NCBI GenBank assembly: GCA_963725175.1
Contig: CAVRXH010000006.1
Span: 1,426,001 to 1,490,000, forward strand
Length of the DNA: 64,000 nucleotides
Source: DASUBV01 sp963725175
GTDB lineage: Bacteria > Actinomycetota > Actinomycetes > Streptosporangiales > Streptosporangiaceae
Direction: 5' to 3'
Under the pieces are notes generated by a model. It did not search any database. It worked only from the letters and a program-made list of their open reading frames with translations, and was not told where the DNA came from. Position numbers and translations under genes: made by a program. Shown here piece after piece: positions 54,414 to 63,806 of the stretch. The number at the start of each line of letters is the position of its first letter. The first letter of the stretch is position 1.

Positions 54414-56282
54414 CTACCGGGTTCCTGACAGCAGGTGCTCGACCGAGCCGGCCCCGTGATCGAGCTGGTAGTCCAGGTTGATCGCCGCGTTGATCAGCGA
54501 CAGGTGGCTGAACGCCTGCGGGAAGTTCCCGAGCTGCTCCCCGGTCACGCCGATCTCCTCGGAGTACAGCCGCAGGTGGTTGGCGTAGGTGTGCATCTTC
54601 TCGAAGGTGAGCTGCGCCTCCTCCAGGCGTCCCGCCCTGGCCAGCGCGTCCACGTACCAGAACGTGCAGAGGGAGAAGGTGCCCTCCTCGCCGCGCAGGC
54701 CGTCGGGCGACGCGCTCGGGTTGTACCGGTAGACCAGGCTGTCGGAGACCAGCTCGGCGTCCATCGCGTCCAGCGTGGACAGCCACATCGGGTCGCGCGG
54801 CGCGACGAAGCCCATCAGCGGCATCAGCAGCAGCGAGGAGTCGAGCACCTCGGTGCGGTAGTGCTGGGTAAACGCGCCGATCTTGGCGTTCCACCCCCTG
54901 GTCATGACCTGCCGGTAGACCTGGTCACGCTCGGTTCGCCAGCGGGTGATGTCGGCGGGCCTGCCGTGCCGCTCGGCCAGCCTGATGGCCCGGTCGAGCG
55001 CGACCCAGGCCTGGAACCTGCCGTAGGTGAAGTCCTTGCGGCCGCCGCGGGTCTCCCAGATGCCCTCGTCCGGCTGGTCCCAGTGCTCGCAGACCCAGTC
55101 GACCATCTCGGTGACCGCCTGCCAGCCCTGGTGCGCCATGAACAGGCCGCTGGTGTCGGCCTGGGTCAGCGCGTCCAGCGCCTCGCCGTAGATGTCGAGC
55201 TGGAGCTGGTCGGCGGCGCCGTTGCCGATCCGCACCGGGCGGGAGCCGCGCCAGCCCTCGAAGTGATCCAGGATCTCCTCGCTCAGGTCGGACGAGCCGT
55301 CCACCCGGTACATGATCTTCAGCGGTCCGGAGCCGTTGCCGGCCTGCTCGGTGGCCCGGTCCCGCATCCAGAAGCCGAAGGCGGCGGCCTCCTCCCGGTA
55401 GCCGAGGCCGAGCAGGGCATAGACCGAGAACGAGGCGTCCCTGATCCAGGTGTAGCGGTAGTCCCAGTTCCGCTCGCCGCCGACCTGCTCGGGCAGGCCC
55501 GCCGTGGGCGCCGCGACCAGCGCGCCGGTCGGAGCGTAGGTCATCAGCTTGAGGGTCATCGCCGACCGGGCCACCATCTCCCGCCACCGGCCCCGGTACG
55601 TGGACTTGTTCAGCCAGTCCCGCCAGAACGCGGCGGTGTCGGTGGCCAGCCGGTCGACCTCGCCGGGCGGCAGCCGCCGCGGCCTGCCGCCGTTCGACTC
55701 CAGCACGACGGCGGTGCGCTGCCCCTCGGACAGCGTCCAGACCGCGCGCAGGCCCTTGCCCTGGCGCTTGAGCTTGGTGGTGTCGTGCTTGCCCGCGGCG
55801 CCGCGCGGCCCGACGGTGTGCAGGGTCAGCTCCATGTCCGGCGAGCTGAACACCGCGCCGTTCTCGGTCACGTCGGTCTGGTGGCCCTGCCTGGCGTAGT
55901 CGAAGCGCGGCTGCAGGTCCATCGCGAACTGCATGGTGCCCCGGTTCACCCGGATCTGCCTGACCAGCCGGTGCCGGTCGGTGGCCTTGCCGGTGATCAC
56001 GGGCATGAAGTCGTGCACCTCGCCGACGCCGTCGGCGGACATGAACCTGGTCACCAGGATGGCGCTGTCGGGCAGGTACATCTGCCTGGTCACGTACTCG
56101 CAGGACTGCGGCGTGATCCGGAAGTGCCCGCCTTTGTCCGCGTCAAGCAGCGAGGCGAAGACGCTGGGCGAGTCGAAGCGCGGGCAGCAGAACCAGTCCA
56201 CGTTGCCGTCGGTGCTCACCAGCGCCGCGGTCTGCAGGTCACCGATGAGGCCGTGGTCGCTGATGCCGGGATAGCGGGACAT
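54414..56282 (-). CDS. Glycoside hydrolase family 15 protein (glucoamylase/trehalase-like)
   Basis: About 622 residues. It begins ISDHGLIGDLQTAALVSTDG, the usual GH15 bacterial N-terminal domain, and continues into an (alpha/alpha)6 catalytic barrel. Acidic catalytic segments visible are YTWIRDASFSVYALLGLGY and QPDEGIWETRGG. GH15 enzymes release glucose from starch-like glucans; a mycobacterial and streptomycete branch hydrolyses trehalose. No signal peptide is seen, so a cytosolic storage sugar such as trehalose is plausible. ATG 56282 is used; GTG 56288 is an alternative. It follows the GMC gene by 27 bp and precedes gntK. Confidence 0.88.
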   Translation of the reverse strand: MSRYPGISDHGLIGDLQTAALVSTDGNVDWFCCPRFDSPSVFASLLDADKGGHFRITPQSCEYVTRQMYLPDSAILVTRFMSADGVGEVHDFMPVITGKATDRHRLVRQIRVNRGTMQFAMDLQPRFDYARQGHQTDVTENGAVFSSPDMELTLHTVGPRGAAGKHDTTKLKRQGKGLRAVWTLSEGQRTAVVLESNGGRPRRLPPGEVDRLATDTAAFWRDWLNKSTYRGRWREMVARSAMTLKLMTYAPTGALVAAPTAGLPEQVGGERNWDYRYTWIRDASFSVYALLGLGYREEAAAFGFWMRDRATEQAGNGSGPLKIMYRVDGSSDLSEEILDHFEGWRGSRPVRIGNGAADQLQLDIYGEALDALTQADTSGLFMAHQGWQAVTEMVDWVCEHWDQPDEGIWETRGGRKDFTYGRFQAWVALDRAIRLAERHGRPADITRWRTERDQVYRQVMTRGWNAKIGAFTQHYRTEVLDSSLLLMPLMGFVAPRDPMWLSTLDAMDAELVSDSLVYRYNPSASPDGLRGEEGTFSLCTFWYVDALARAGRLEEAQLTFEKMHTYANHLRLYSEEIGVTGEQLGNFPQAFSHLSLINAAINLDYQLDHGAGSVEHLLSGTR

Positions 56283-56309
56283 GAGCACCGATCTCCAATC
56301 AGGGTCTGG

Positions 56310-57863
56310 TCAGGCCAGGCGGCGCAGCAGGTGCTCGCCGACCCGCAGCGCGTTGGCCATCACGGTCAGGGCCGGGTTCACCGCGCCGATGCTCGGCAGG
56401 AAGCTGGCGTCGGCCACGTAGAGGTTGTCCAGCTCGTGCGCCTTGCAGTCGGTGTCGAGCACCGAGCTGGCCGGGTCGGCGCCGAACCGGCAGGTGCCGG
56501 CCTGATGGGCGACGCCCGCGATCGGGATGTCCATCTGCAGGTAGTAGTTCTTGTCCCGGACGTGGTGCTCGGCCAGGCCCGCGTGGTTGAGGATGGTCCG
56601 CAGCTCCCGGTACAGGCCGCCGGCCTCCTCGTCGTTGGTCGCGGTGTAGGCCAGGATGATCCGGCCCTCGCGGCCGACGGTGACCCGGTTCTCCGGCCTG
56701 GGCACGTCCTCGGTGGTCAGCCAGAAGTCGACGGCGTGCCCGGCCACCTCCGCCAGCGAGAACCTCGGCGCCAGCCTGGTCAGCTTCGGCTCCTCGCCCT
56801 TCATGGCCATGGCGTTGGACTTGCCGAGCATCTGGATGTTGCCGAGCGGCCACGGCCGGCCGCCGCCGGCCAGGTAGAAGTCGTTCAGCGCCAGCGTCTT
56901 CTGGTACACCGTGTCGTTCGGCTCGCGGCTCAGCGCCACGACGGCCTTGCTGTTGTGGAACATGTAGTTCCTGCCGACCTGGCCCGAGCCGTTGGCCAGG
57001 CCGGCCGGGTGCTGGTCGGTGGCCGAGCGGAGCAGGATCGCGGCGGTGTTGGCCGCCCCGGCGGCCAGCACGACGGTGTCGCCGGCGTAGCGCTCCTCCT
57101 TGCCGCCCCGCGACACCACCACGCCCGTCACCTCGCGGCCGGACTGGCTGGTCTCCAGGCGCAGCACCTCGGCATTGACCAGCAGCGTCACGTTCGGGTC
57201 GGCGAGCAGCGGGCGGACCGCGATGACCTCGGCGTCGGCCTTGGCATGCACCAGGCACGGGTAGCCGTCACACCAGGCGCACCTGATGCAGGCGCTGGCG
57301 GGCCGGTGCGCCTCGTCGAGCAGGATGCCGCAGGGGGCGTGGAACGGGTGATAGCCCGCCTTTTCCAGGTCGTCGGAGATCTGCTGGACACGCGGCTCGT
57401 GCGACACCGCCGGCCACGGGTACTGCCGGGAGTAATGCCCCTCGGTCGGGTCCTCGCCGTGCGCGCCGTGCACCTGGTACAGCCACTCGGCCCTGGTGTA
57501 CCAGGGCTCGAAGTCGTCGTAGCCAAGCGGCCAGGCCGGGGACAGCCCGTCGGCGTGCTTGATCGCCCCGAAGTCGGCGGGCCGCAGCCGGTACAGGGCC
57601 GCGCCGTACATCTTGGTCGCGCCGCCGACGTAGTAGTGCACCTGCGGCTGGAACGGCTTGCCGTCGGCGTCGTACCAGGTGTCGGGCGAGATGTACGCGC
57701 CGTCCACGAAGACCGGCCCAGGGTCCCAGTTGGTCATCTCCCTGGGCAGGAAGTCGCCGCGCTCCAGCAGCAGGACTCGCCTGCCAGAGCCGGCCAGGGT
57801 GCTGGCGAGCGTGCCGCCGCCGGCCCCGGTGCCGATGATCACGACGTCATAGCGCTCGGTCAT
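56310..57863 (-). CDS. GMC family oxidoreductase with a cysteine cluster
   Basis: 517 residues. The FAD-binding GTGAGGGTLAS is at residues ~11–21, and the GMC C-terminal catalytic His and Asn are in AHQAGTCRFG and GAVNPALTVMANAL. CIRCAWCDGYPC (C-x2-C-x2-C-x4-C, around residue 197) resembles the cysteine segment that in FAD-dependent glucose and fructose dehydrogenases binds an iron–sulfur cluster, though the spacing differs. It probably oxidises a sugar or alcohol and passes electrons to a quinone or other acceptor. A much longer frame extends upstream, but ATG 57863 precedes the FAD motif directly. It is the first gene of GMC–GH15–gntK, and inverted-repeat site C is 33 bp upstream. Confidence 0.87.
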   Translation of the reverse strand: MTERYDVVIIGTGAGGGTLASTLAGSGRRVLLLERGDFLPREMTNWDPGPVFVDGAYISPDTWYDADGKPFQPQVHYYVGGATKMYGAALYRLRPADFGAIKHADGLSPAWPLGYDDFEPWYTRAEWLYQVHGAHGEDPTEGHYSRQYPWPAVSHEPRVQQISDDLEKAGYHPFHAPCGILLDEAHRPASACIRCAWCDGYPCLVHAKADAEVIAVRPLLADPNVTLLVNAEVLRLETSQSGREVTGVVVSRGGKEERYAGDTVVLAAGAANTAAILLRSATDQHPAGLANGSGQVGRNYMFHNSKAVVALSREPNDTVYQKTLALNDFYLAGGGRPWPLGNIQMLGKSNAMAMKGEEPKLTRLAPRFSLAEVAGHAVDFWLTTEDVPRPENRVTVGREGRIILAYTATNDEEAGGLYRELRTILNHAGLAEHHVRDKNYYLQMDIPIAGVAHQAGTCRFGADPASSVLDTDCKAHELDNLYVADASFLPSIGAVNPALTVMANALRVGEHLLRRLA

Positions 57864-57896
57864 GCCCGCACCATGCCCGTTCCGGCGCGGCCGGCA

Positions 57897-57915
57897 ATCA
57901 CCCGGCACGGATGAT
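57897..57915. promoter_or_regulatory. 19-bp inverted repeat, site C (between GMC gene and the gene before cydA)
   Basis: ATCACCCGGCACGGATGAT: arms ATCACCC / GGATGAT (one mismatch) with spacer GGCAC. It sits in a divergent region, 33 bp from the GMC start and 89 bp from the small gene at 58005. Confidence 0.62.
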
Positions 57916-58004
57916 GCCTCGCCCGGCCGGCCGGGGCAACTGTGACCCCTGGGGCCCGGCCGCTCAGACCGGCCGGCGAGAAGCACAGGAACGGAGCCGC
58001 TGTC

Positions 58005-58346
58005 ATGGCACGGATGGGACGATTCCCGACCGATCGGGGCCGGGACGGCATGAGACGGCACGGCGAGGGGCGGAGCGCGACGGCGGTCCAGCTCGGCGCC
58101 TTCGAGATGAACACCAGGCCGCTGATGATCGGCGCGGTGCTGGTCGGCGCGGGCGCGCTGATCGGGGCCGCCGGGCTGGTGCTCGGCGGCACGGTGATCG
58201 TGGCCGCGACCCGGCGGTGGGTCGACCAGCTGGACACCCCGCCGGCGGAGCTGGCCAGGCAGAAGTGGGCGCAAGCCCGGGCCGCCACGACGGCGGGAGC
58301 GAGCGCCTGGCAGAACGGCGTCACCGCCGGCTCGCGCAACTCGTGA
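58005..58346 (+). CDS. Small hypothetical protein with a hydrophobic centre
   Basis: 113 residues: a basic N-terminal third, two short hydrophobic stretches (MIGAVLVGAGALIGAAGLVL and TVIVAA), then an amphipathic C terminus (RRWVDQLDTPPAELARQKW). No family is recognised. ATG 58005 with GGAG upstream is preferred to an in-frame start at 57942. It begins 89 bp after inverted-repeat site C and lies 35 bp before cydA, so it is probably co-transcribed with cydAB. Confidence 0.65.
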   Translation: MARMGRFPTDRGRDGMRRHGEGRSATAVQLGAFEMNTRPLMIGAVLVGAGALIGAAGLVLGGTVIVAATRRWVDQLDTPPAELARQKWAQARAATTAGASAWQNGVTAGSRNS

Positions 58347-58381
58347 CGAGCCGGGCGGCCCGGAGGCCCAGGGCGGGCTGA

Positions 58382-59779
58382 GTGAACGTCGACCTGGCCA
58401 GGTGGCAGTTCGCGTTCACCTCGGTCAATCACTTCTTCTTCGTGCCGGTCACGATCGGGCTTGCCTTCCTGACCGCGCTGCTGCAGACCGCCTGGTACCG
58501 CAATCAGAAACCCGAGTACCTGCGGCTGACCAGGTTCTTCGGCACCTGCTGGTGATCAACGTGGCCATCGGCGTGGTGACCGGGCTGGTGCAGGAGTTCC
58601 AGTTCGGGATGAACTGGTCGGCTTACTCCCGGCTGGTCGGCAACATCTTCGGCGCGCCGCTGGCGATGGAAGGGCTGCTCGCGTTCTTCCTGGAGTCCAC
58701 GTTCCTCGGCCTGTGGGTGTTCGGCTGGGAGAAGCTGTCCAGGCGGCTGCACCTGCTGTCGATCTGGGCCGTCGCCGTGGGCGCGATGCTGTCCGCCGCG
58801 TTCATCCTGGCCGCCAACTCGTGGATGCAGCACCCGGTCGGCTACACCCTGAACCGCAAGACGCACCTGCCGCAGCTCAACGACATCTGGGCGGTGCTCA
58901 CCAACCCGGTGTTCGTCTGGGGCTACGCGCACATCATCGCGGCGTCGCTGGTCACCGGCGCGGCCGTGATGCTCGCGGTGTCGGCCTGGCAGCTGCGCCG
59001 CGGCGGATCCCGCGAGGTCTTCACCCGGTCGGCCCGGCTGGCGCTGGCCGTGCTGCTGCCCAGCATGCTGTTCGCGATGCTGATCGGCAGCGAGCTGGGC
59101 GTCATCGAGGGCCGCTACCAGCCGATGAAGATCGCCGCCGCCGAGGCGCAGTGGACGACCTGCCAGCCGTGCTCGTTCTCGGTTTTCCAGATCGGCGGCG
59201 GCAACAACGACCAGACGCCGACCCAGATCTTCGCCATCCCGCACCTGCTGTCGCTGCTGGCCACCAACCACTGGGACGGCAAGGTCATCGGCCTGAACCC
59301 GCTCCAGTCGCAGTACAGCAGGAGGTACGGCGCGGGCTATTACGTGCCGAACGTGTTCATCCAGTACTGGTCGATGCGGATCATGGCCTACACGGCGGGC
59401 CTGATGCTGGCCGTCGGCGCGTGGGGCCTCTGGCTGTCGCGGCGCAGGAAGCTGGCCGCCTCGCCGCTGTTCCTGCGGGTGGCGATCTGGGCCGCGATGC
59501 TGCCGTTCGCGATGAACACGGCCGGCTGGCTGCTCACCGAGAGCGGCAGGCAGCCCTGGGTGGTGCAGGGCATCATGCTGACCCGCAACGGCGGTGTCCC
59601 CGTCGGTCCGCACCGCCACGATCGCGGTCAGCCTGGGCATCTTCGTGCTGCTCTACGTGGTCCTCGGCGTGGTGGACCTGCTGCTGATGCTGCGCTACGC
59701 GCGCAAGGAGCTGCCGCCCGCGGACGAGCCCGCCGCCCGCCCCGAGCCGGACCGGCCCGCCGCGCCGGTCTCGTACTGA
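58382..59779 (+). CDS. cydA: Cytochrome bd ubiquinol oxidase subunit I (two frameshifts)
   Basis: 465 residues when a missing base near 58544 and an extra base near 59593 are corrected. Frame 1 has the N terminus with the heme-ligand His (VNHFFFVPVTIGLAFL). Frame 2 has most of the protein, including IGSELGVIEGRYQPMK and ESGRQPWVVQGIMLTRNG. Frame 3 has the last TM helix (FVLLYVVLGVVDLLLMLRYA). The quinol (Q) loop looks short, as in many Gram-positive and actinobacterial enzymes. CydAB reduces oxygen with high affinity using menaquinol. The gene precedes cydB; cydCD are not in the window. Confidence 0.88.
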
Positions 59780-59820
59780 GCATTCCGTTCGGGAAAATCA
59801 CAGGTAAGGATGGTGCGAAC

Positions 59821-60831
59821 GTGATTCCGCTGTGGTTCATCCTGATCACGGTGCTGTGGACGGGGTTCTTCGTGCTGGAGGGCTTCGACTTCGGCGTCGG
59901 CATGCTGCACGGCCTGATCGGCCGCGACGAGGCCGGCCGGGCGACGGTGATCGCGACGATCGGGCCGCTGTGGGACGGCAACGAGGTCTGGCTGGTGGTC
60001 GCCGCGGCCGCGATGTTCGCGGCGTTCCCCGCCTGGTACGCGACGATGTTCTCGGGCTTCTACCTGGTGATCGTGCTGATGCTGGCGGCGCTGATCGTGC
60101 GCGGCGTGGCGTTCGAGTTCCGCGGCAAGCGCGAGTCGCGGCGCTGGCGGCGGACCTGGGACCGGCTGATGCTGGCCGGCAGCCTGGTCGCGCCGTTCCT
60201 GATCGGGCTGGCCCTGGCGGACCTGCTGCACGGGGTGCCGATCGAGCCGGGCCAGGAGTTCACCGGATCGTCGCCAGCCTGTTCCCGCCGTACGCGATCT
60301 TCACCGGGCTCACCCTGGTGGCGATCTGCCTGCTGCACGGCGCGAGCTTCATCGCGCTGAAGACCAGCGGGGTGGTGCACGAGCGGGCGGCGCGGCTGAC
60401 CCGGCGGATCGCGCCGGTCACCGGGCTGATGGTGCTGGCGTTCGCGGCCTGGACGCACGTCAGCCGCGAGCGACACGGTGCTGCTCAACCCGGTGGAGCT
60501 GGCGGCCGTGCTGGCGGTGCTGGCGGCGGTCTGGTTCGTCTACGACGGACGCGAGGGGTGGGTGTTCACCGCCACGACGATCACGATGATCTGCTCGGTC
60601 CTGGCGATCTTCGTGGACCTGTACCCGCGGGTCCTGGTCTCCAGCACCAGCCCGGCGTTCAGCCTCACGGTGACGAACACGGCATCGGGGCCTTACTCGC
60701 TGAAGGTGATGTCGGTCGTGGCGCTGGTCGCGCTGCCGTTCGTGCTGGGCTACCAGGCCTGGACCTACTACGTGTTCCGCCGCCGGATCAGCGCGGAGGG
60801 ACCAAGTCAGGCAAATATCAGTAAACAGTGA
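59821..60831 (+). CDS. cydB: Cytochrome bd ubiquinol oxidase subunit II (two frameshifts)
   Basis: 336 residues when a missing base near 60262 and an extra base near 60470 are corrected. The first frame holds WFILITVLWTGFFVLEGFDFGVGML and GPLWDGNEVWLV, both typical of CydB; the second has PPYAIFTGLTLVAICLLHGASF; the third has the C terminus (VLGYQAWTYYVFRRRI). GTG 59821 has AAGGA upstream. It forms the oxidase with CydA. Confidence 0.88.
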
Positions 60832-60851
60832 TATCGCTCATGAGTGATATC
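60830..60851. promoter_or_regulatory. 22-bp dyad GATATC-N10-GATATC after cydB
   Basis: GATATC-G-CTCATGAG-T-GATATC is palindromic except for one pair, and overlaps two 10-bp direct repeats of AGTGATATCG (60827 and 60843). It is AT-rich against its surroundings. It is a possible operator in the promoter region of zwf, 167 bp upstream of its ATG. Confidence 0.4.
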
Positions 60852-60939
60852 GAGCCGCCACGGCGATTAAAGCCGCCGCCAAGGGACGCCCACCCGGCGG
60901 ACTGCGGCTACCTGCATGCTGGACAGTGTTCTGGGCAGC

Positions 60940-60958
60940 ATCACCCGTGCCGGGTGGC
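60940..60958. promoter_or_regulatory. 19-bp inverted repeat, site D (before zwf)
   Basis: ATCACCCGTGCCGGGTGGC: arms ATCACCC / GGGTGGC (last two positions differ from the consensus) with spacer GTGCC. It lies 60 bp before the zwf ATG. Confidence 0.6.
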
Positions 60959-61018
60959 TCGCGAGGGCCGCGGGCGCGCTCGGATTAGACACCTCATCAG
61001 GCGGATAGGGGAACGAAC

Positions 61019-62407
61019 ATGACCACGGCAGACAGCGGCGTTGACGCGCTTGTCATTTTTGGCGCGACCGGCGACCTGGCGAAGAAGGACACCTTCCCTG
61101 CCCTGGTCGCGCTGGTCGAGCGGGGCGTGCTCGACGTGCCGGTCGTCGGCGTCGCCAAGAGCGGCTGGGACCTGGACAAGTTCCGCGGCTACGCGAGCGA
61201 CTCGCTCAAGCTCAACAAGATCGACCCGGACAGCCCGGCCGCCAGGAAGATGCTCGGCCTGCTGCACTACGTGGACGGCGACCTGGGCGACCCGGCGACG
61301 TACCAGGCGATGTCAGACGCGATCGGCGACGGCAAGCGGATCCTGTACTACCTGGAGGTGCCGCCGCCGCTGTTCGGCCGCATCGCGGAGGGCATCTCGA
61401 AGGCGGGGCGGGCGGACGGCGCCCGGATCATGGTCGAGAAGCCGTTCGGCACGGACCTGGACAGCGCCCGCAAGCTCAACGACCTGATGCACCAGTACTT
61501 CCCGGAGGACGCCATCTACCGGGTGGACCACTGGCTCGGCCTGGACCCGGTGGACAACCTGCTGTTCATGCAGGTTCGCGAACTCGATCATCGAGCCGCT
61601 GCTGAACCGCAGCTACGTGCGGAGCATCCAGATCACGATGGGTGAGTCGTTCGACGTCGCCGACCGGGGCAGCTTCTACGACAAGACGGGTGCCATCAGG
61701 GACGTGGTGCAGAACCACATGCTCCAGGTGCTGGCCACCGTGCTGGCCGACCCGCCGGACGGCGCCGGGCTCTCGGCCCTGGCGGGACTCCAAGTCCCGG
61801 CTGATCGAGGCGCTGGCTCCGCTGGACCCCAAGACCACCGTTCGCGGCCAGTACCAGGGCTACCTGGACGTGGCCGGGGTTGACCCCAAGAGCACCACGG
61901 AGACCTACGTGGCGCTGCGCACCGCGGCCGACACCTGGCGCTGGGCGGGCGTGCCGATCCTGATCCGCGCGGGCAAGTGCCTGCCGGTCACGGCGACGGA
62001 GGTGTCGTTCCAGTTCCGGAAGCCGCCGCACGACGTGTTCGGGATCGGCGACGCCGGCGGCGCGCAACATGCTGCGGGATCCGCATCCACCCCAACGACG
62101 AGACGGCCCTGTGCCTGATCGGCAAGAAGCCGGGCGACGGCTGGCTGCCGCAGCGTCAGGAGCTGGTGTACACGGAATCGCCAGAGCGAGGACATGCTGC
62201 CCTACGACCGGCTGATCGGCGCCGCGCTTGGCGGCGAGCGCTGGCTGTTCGCCCGGCAGGACACGGTCGAGGCCGCCTGGAAGGTGGTGCAGCCGGTGCT
62301 GGGCGACGTCGTCCCCGCGCACCCGTACGCCCGCGGCACCTGGGGCCCGAGCGAGGCCGACGCGCTGCTGCCCGACGGCGATCGCCTGGCACGACCCGGC
62401 GGGCTGA
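61019..62407 (+). CDS. zwf: Glucose-6-phosphate dehydrogenase (multiple frameshifts)
   Basis: The N-terminal NADP-binding GATGDLAKKDTFPAL is intact to about 61570. At least five single-base shifts follow (near 61572, 61784, 62066–62078, 62177 and 62380), with G6PD motifs continuing in the shifted frames: RFANSIIEPLLNRSYV, DSKSRLIEALAPLDPKT, IRIHPNDETAL, MLPYDRLIGAALGG. The active-site block reads YRVDHWLGLDPVDNLLF, where the family norm is RIDHYLGKE; the substrate-binding Lys is replaced by Leu. It oxidises glucose-6-phosphate to 6-phosphogluconolactone with NADP. Stop at 62405–62407 gives the likely end AIAWHDPAG. Confidence 0.82.
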
Positions 62408-62408
62408 G

Positions 62409-63784
62409 GTGACCGGGCCAGCGCCCCGGCCGGGCCGGGCGGCACCGTCTGGACCACCGCGCGTGGTGATCATCGGCGGCGGCTTCGCCGGGCTGTTCGC
62501 GGCCAGGGCGCTGCGCCGCAGCCCCGTCGCGGTCACGCTGGTCGACCAGGCGCAGCACCACCTGTTCCAGCCGCTGCTCTACCAGTGCGCGACCGGCATC
62601 CTGTCCGAGGGGCAGATCGCCGCGCCGCTGCGCCAGGTGCTGCGCAGGCACCGGAACGTGGAGTGCGTGATGGCCGAGGTCACCGGCATCGACGCGGACC
62701 GCCGGTGGTGCACGCCAGGCGGCCGCTCGGCCTGGACCTGGAGATCGGCTACGACTACGTGATCGTCGCGGCCGGGGTGAAGCAGTCCTACTTCGGGCAC
62801 GACGAGTACGCCGCGCTGGCCCCCGGCATGAAGACCATCGCGGACGCGCTGACCATCCGCCGCCGGGTGTACGGGGCGTTCGAGATGGCCGAGACCGTCG
62901 GACGACCCGACGGAGCGGCAGCGCTGGCTGACCTTCGCGCTGGTCGGCGCCGGGCCGACCGGGGTGGAGCTGGCCGGGCAGATCCGCGAGCTGGCCACCA
63001 GGACGCTGCGCAGGGAGTTTCACCGGATCCGGCCGGAAGACGCCCGGGTGCTGCTGTTCGACGGCGGCGCTGCGCCGCTGGCCGCGTTCGGCCGGCGGCT
63101 GTCCGACCAGGCCGCGGGCACGCTGCGCAGGCTCGGCGTCGAGCTGCACATGAACTCGCGGGTCACCGGCATCGACACCGGCGGGCTGACGGCGCGCGGG
63201 CCGGACGGGCAGGAGTCCCGGTTCGAGGCGAGGGTGGTGCTGTGGACCGCCGGGGTCGGCGCGCCGCCGGTGGCGGCGGCGGTCGCCAAGGCGACCGGGG
63301 CGGCCAGCCGACCGGTCGGGCCGGATCCAGGTCGGCGACGACCTGACCATCGCCCGGCCACCCGGAGATCTGCGTGGCCGGCGACCTGATGAGCCTGCGG
63401 CACGCTGCCTGGCCTGGCCGAGGTGGCCATGCAGTCCGGGCATTACGCCGGGCGCCGGATCGCACCGTGCGGTGACCGGCCAGGCCCCGGCCGCGGCCGT
63501 TCAAGTACCGCGACCTGGGCTCCGCCGCCTACATCTCCCGCGGCCAGGCGGTGCTGTCGGCCGGGCCGCTGCGGCTGCACGGCTTCGCCGGCTGGCTGGC
63601 CTGGCTGTTCATCCACATCGCGTTCCTGACCGGGTACCGCAACCGGGCCGGCGCCATCTTGACCTGGTGGCTGGCCTTCACCAGGGACTCGCGCCGGGAA
63701 CGGGCGTTCACCACCTCCCAGGTCGGCGTGGTCGCCGACATCTATGAGCAGCCTGCCCAGGCCGGCGCGGCGGCCGGGCACTGA
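62409..63784 (+). CDS. ndh: Type II NADH dehydrogenase / NAD(P)-FAD oxidoreductase (multiple frameshifts)
   Basis: FAD motif VVIIGGGFAGLFAARAL and LVDQAQHHLFQPLLYQ are at the N terminus. After a shift near 62720 come YDYVIVAAGVKQSYFG; after a shift near 62905, the NADH motif VGAGPTGVELAGQIRE; then LWTAGVGAPP. Between 63310 and 63520 several more shifts break HPEICVAGDLM and AEVAMQSGHYA. The last frame carries the C-terminal membrane anchor (FAGWLAWLFIHIAFLTGYRNR). NDH-2 passes electrons from NADH to menaquinone without proton pumping and would feed cytochrome bd. GTG 62409 begins 1 bp after the zwf stop. Confidence 0.8.
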
Positions 63785-63806
63785 CCAGGCGACCGCGGGG
63801 GCAGCG

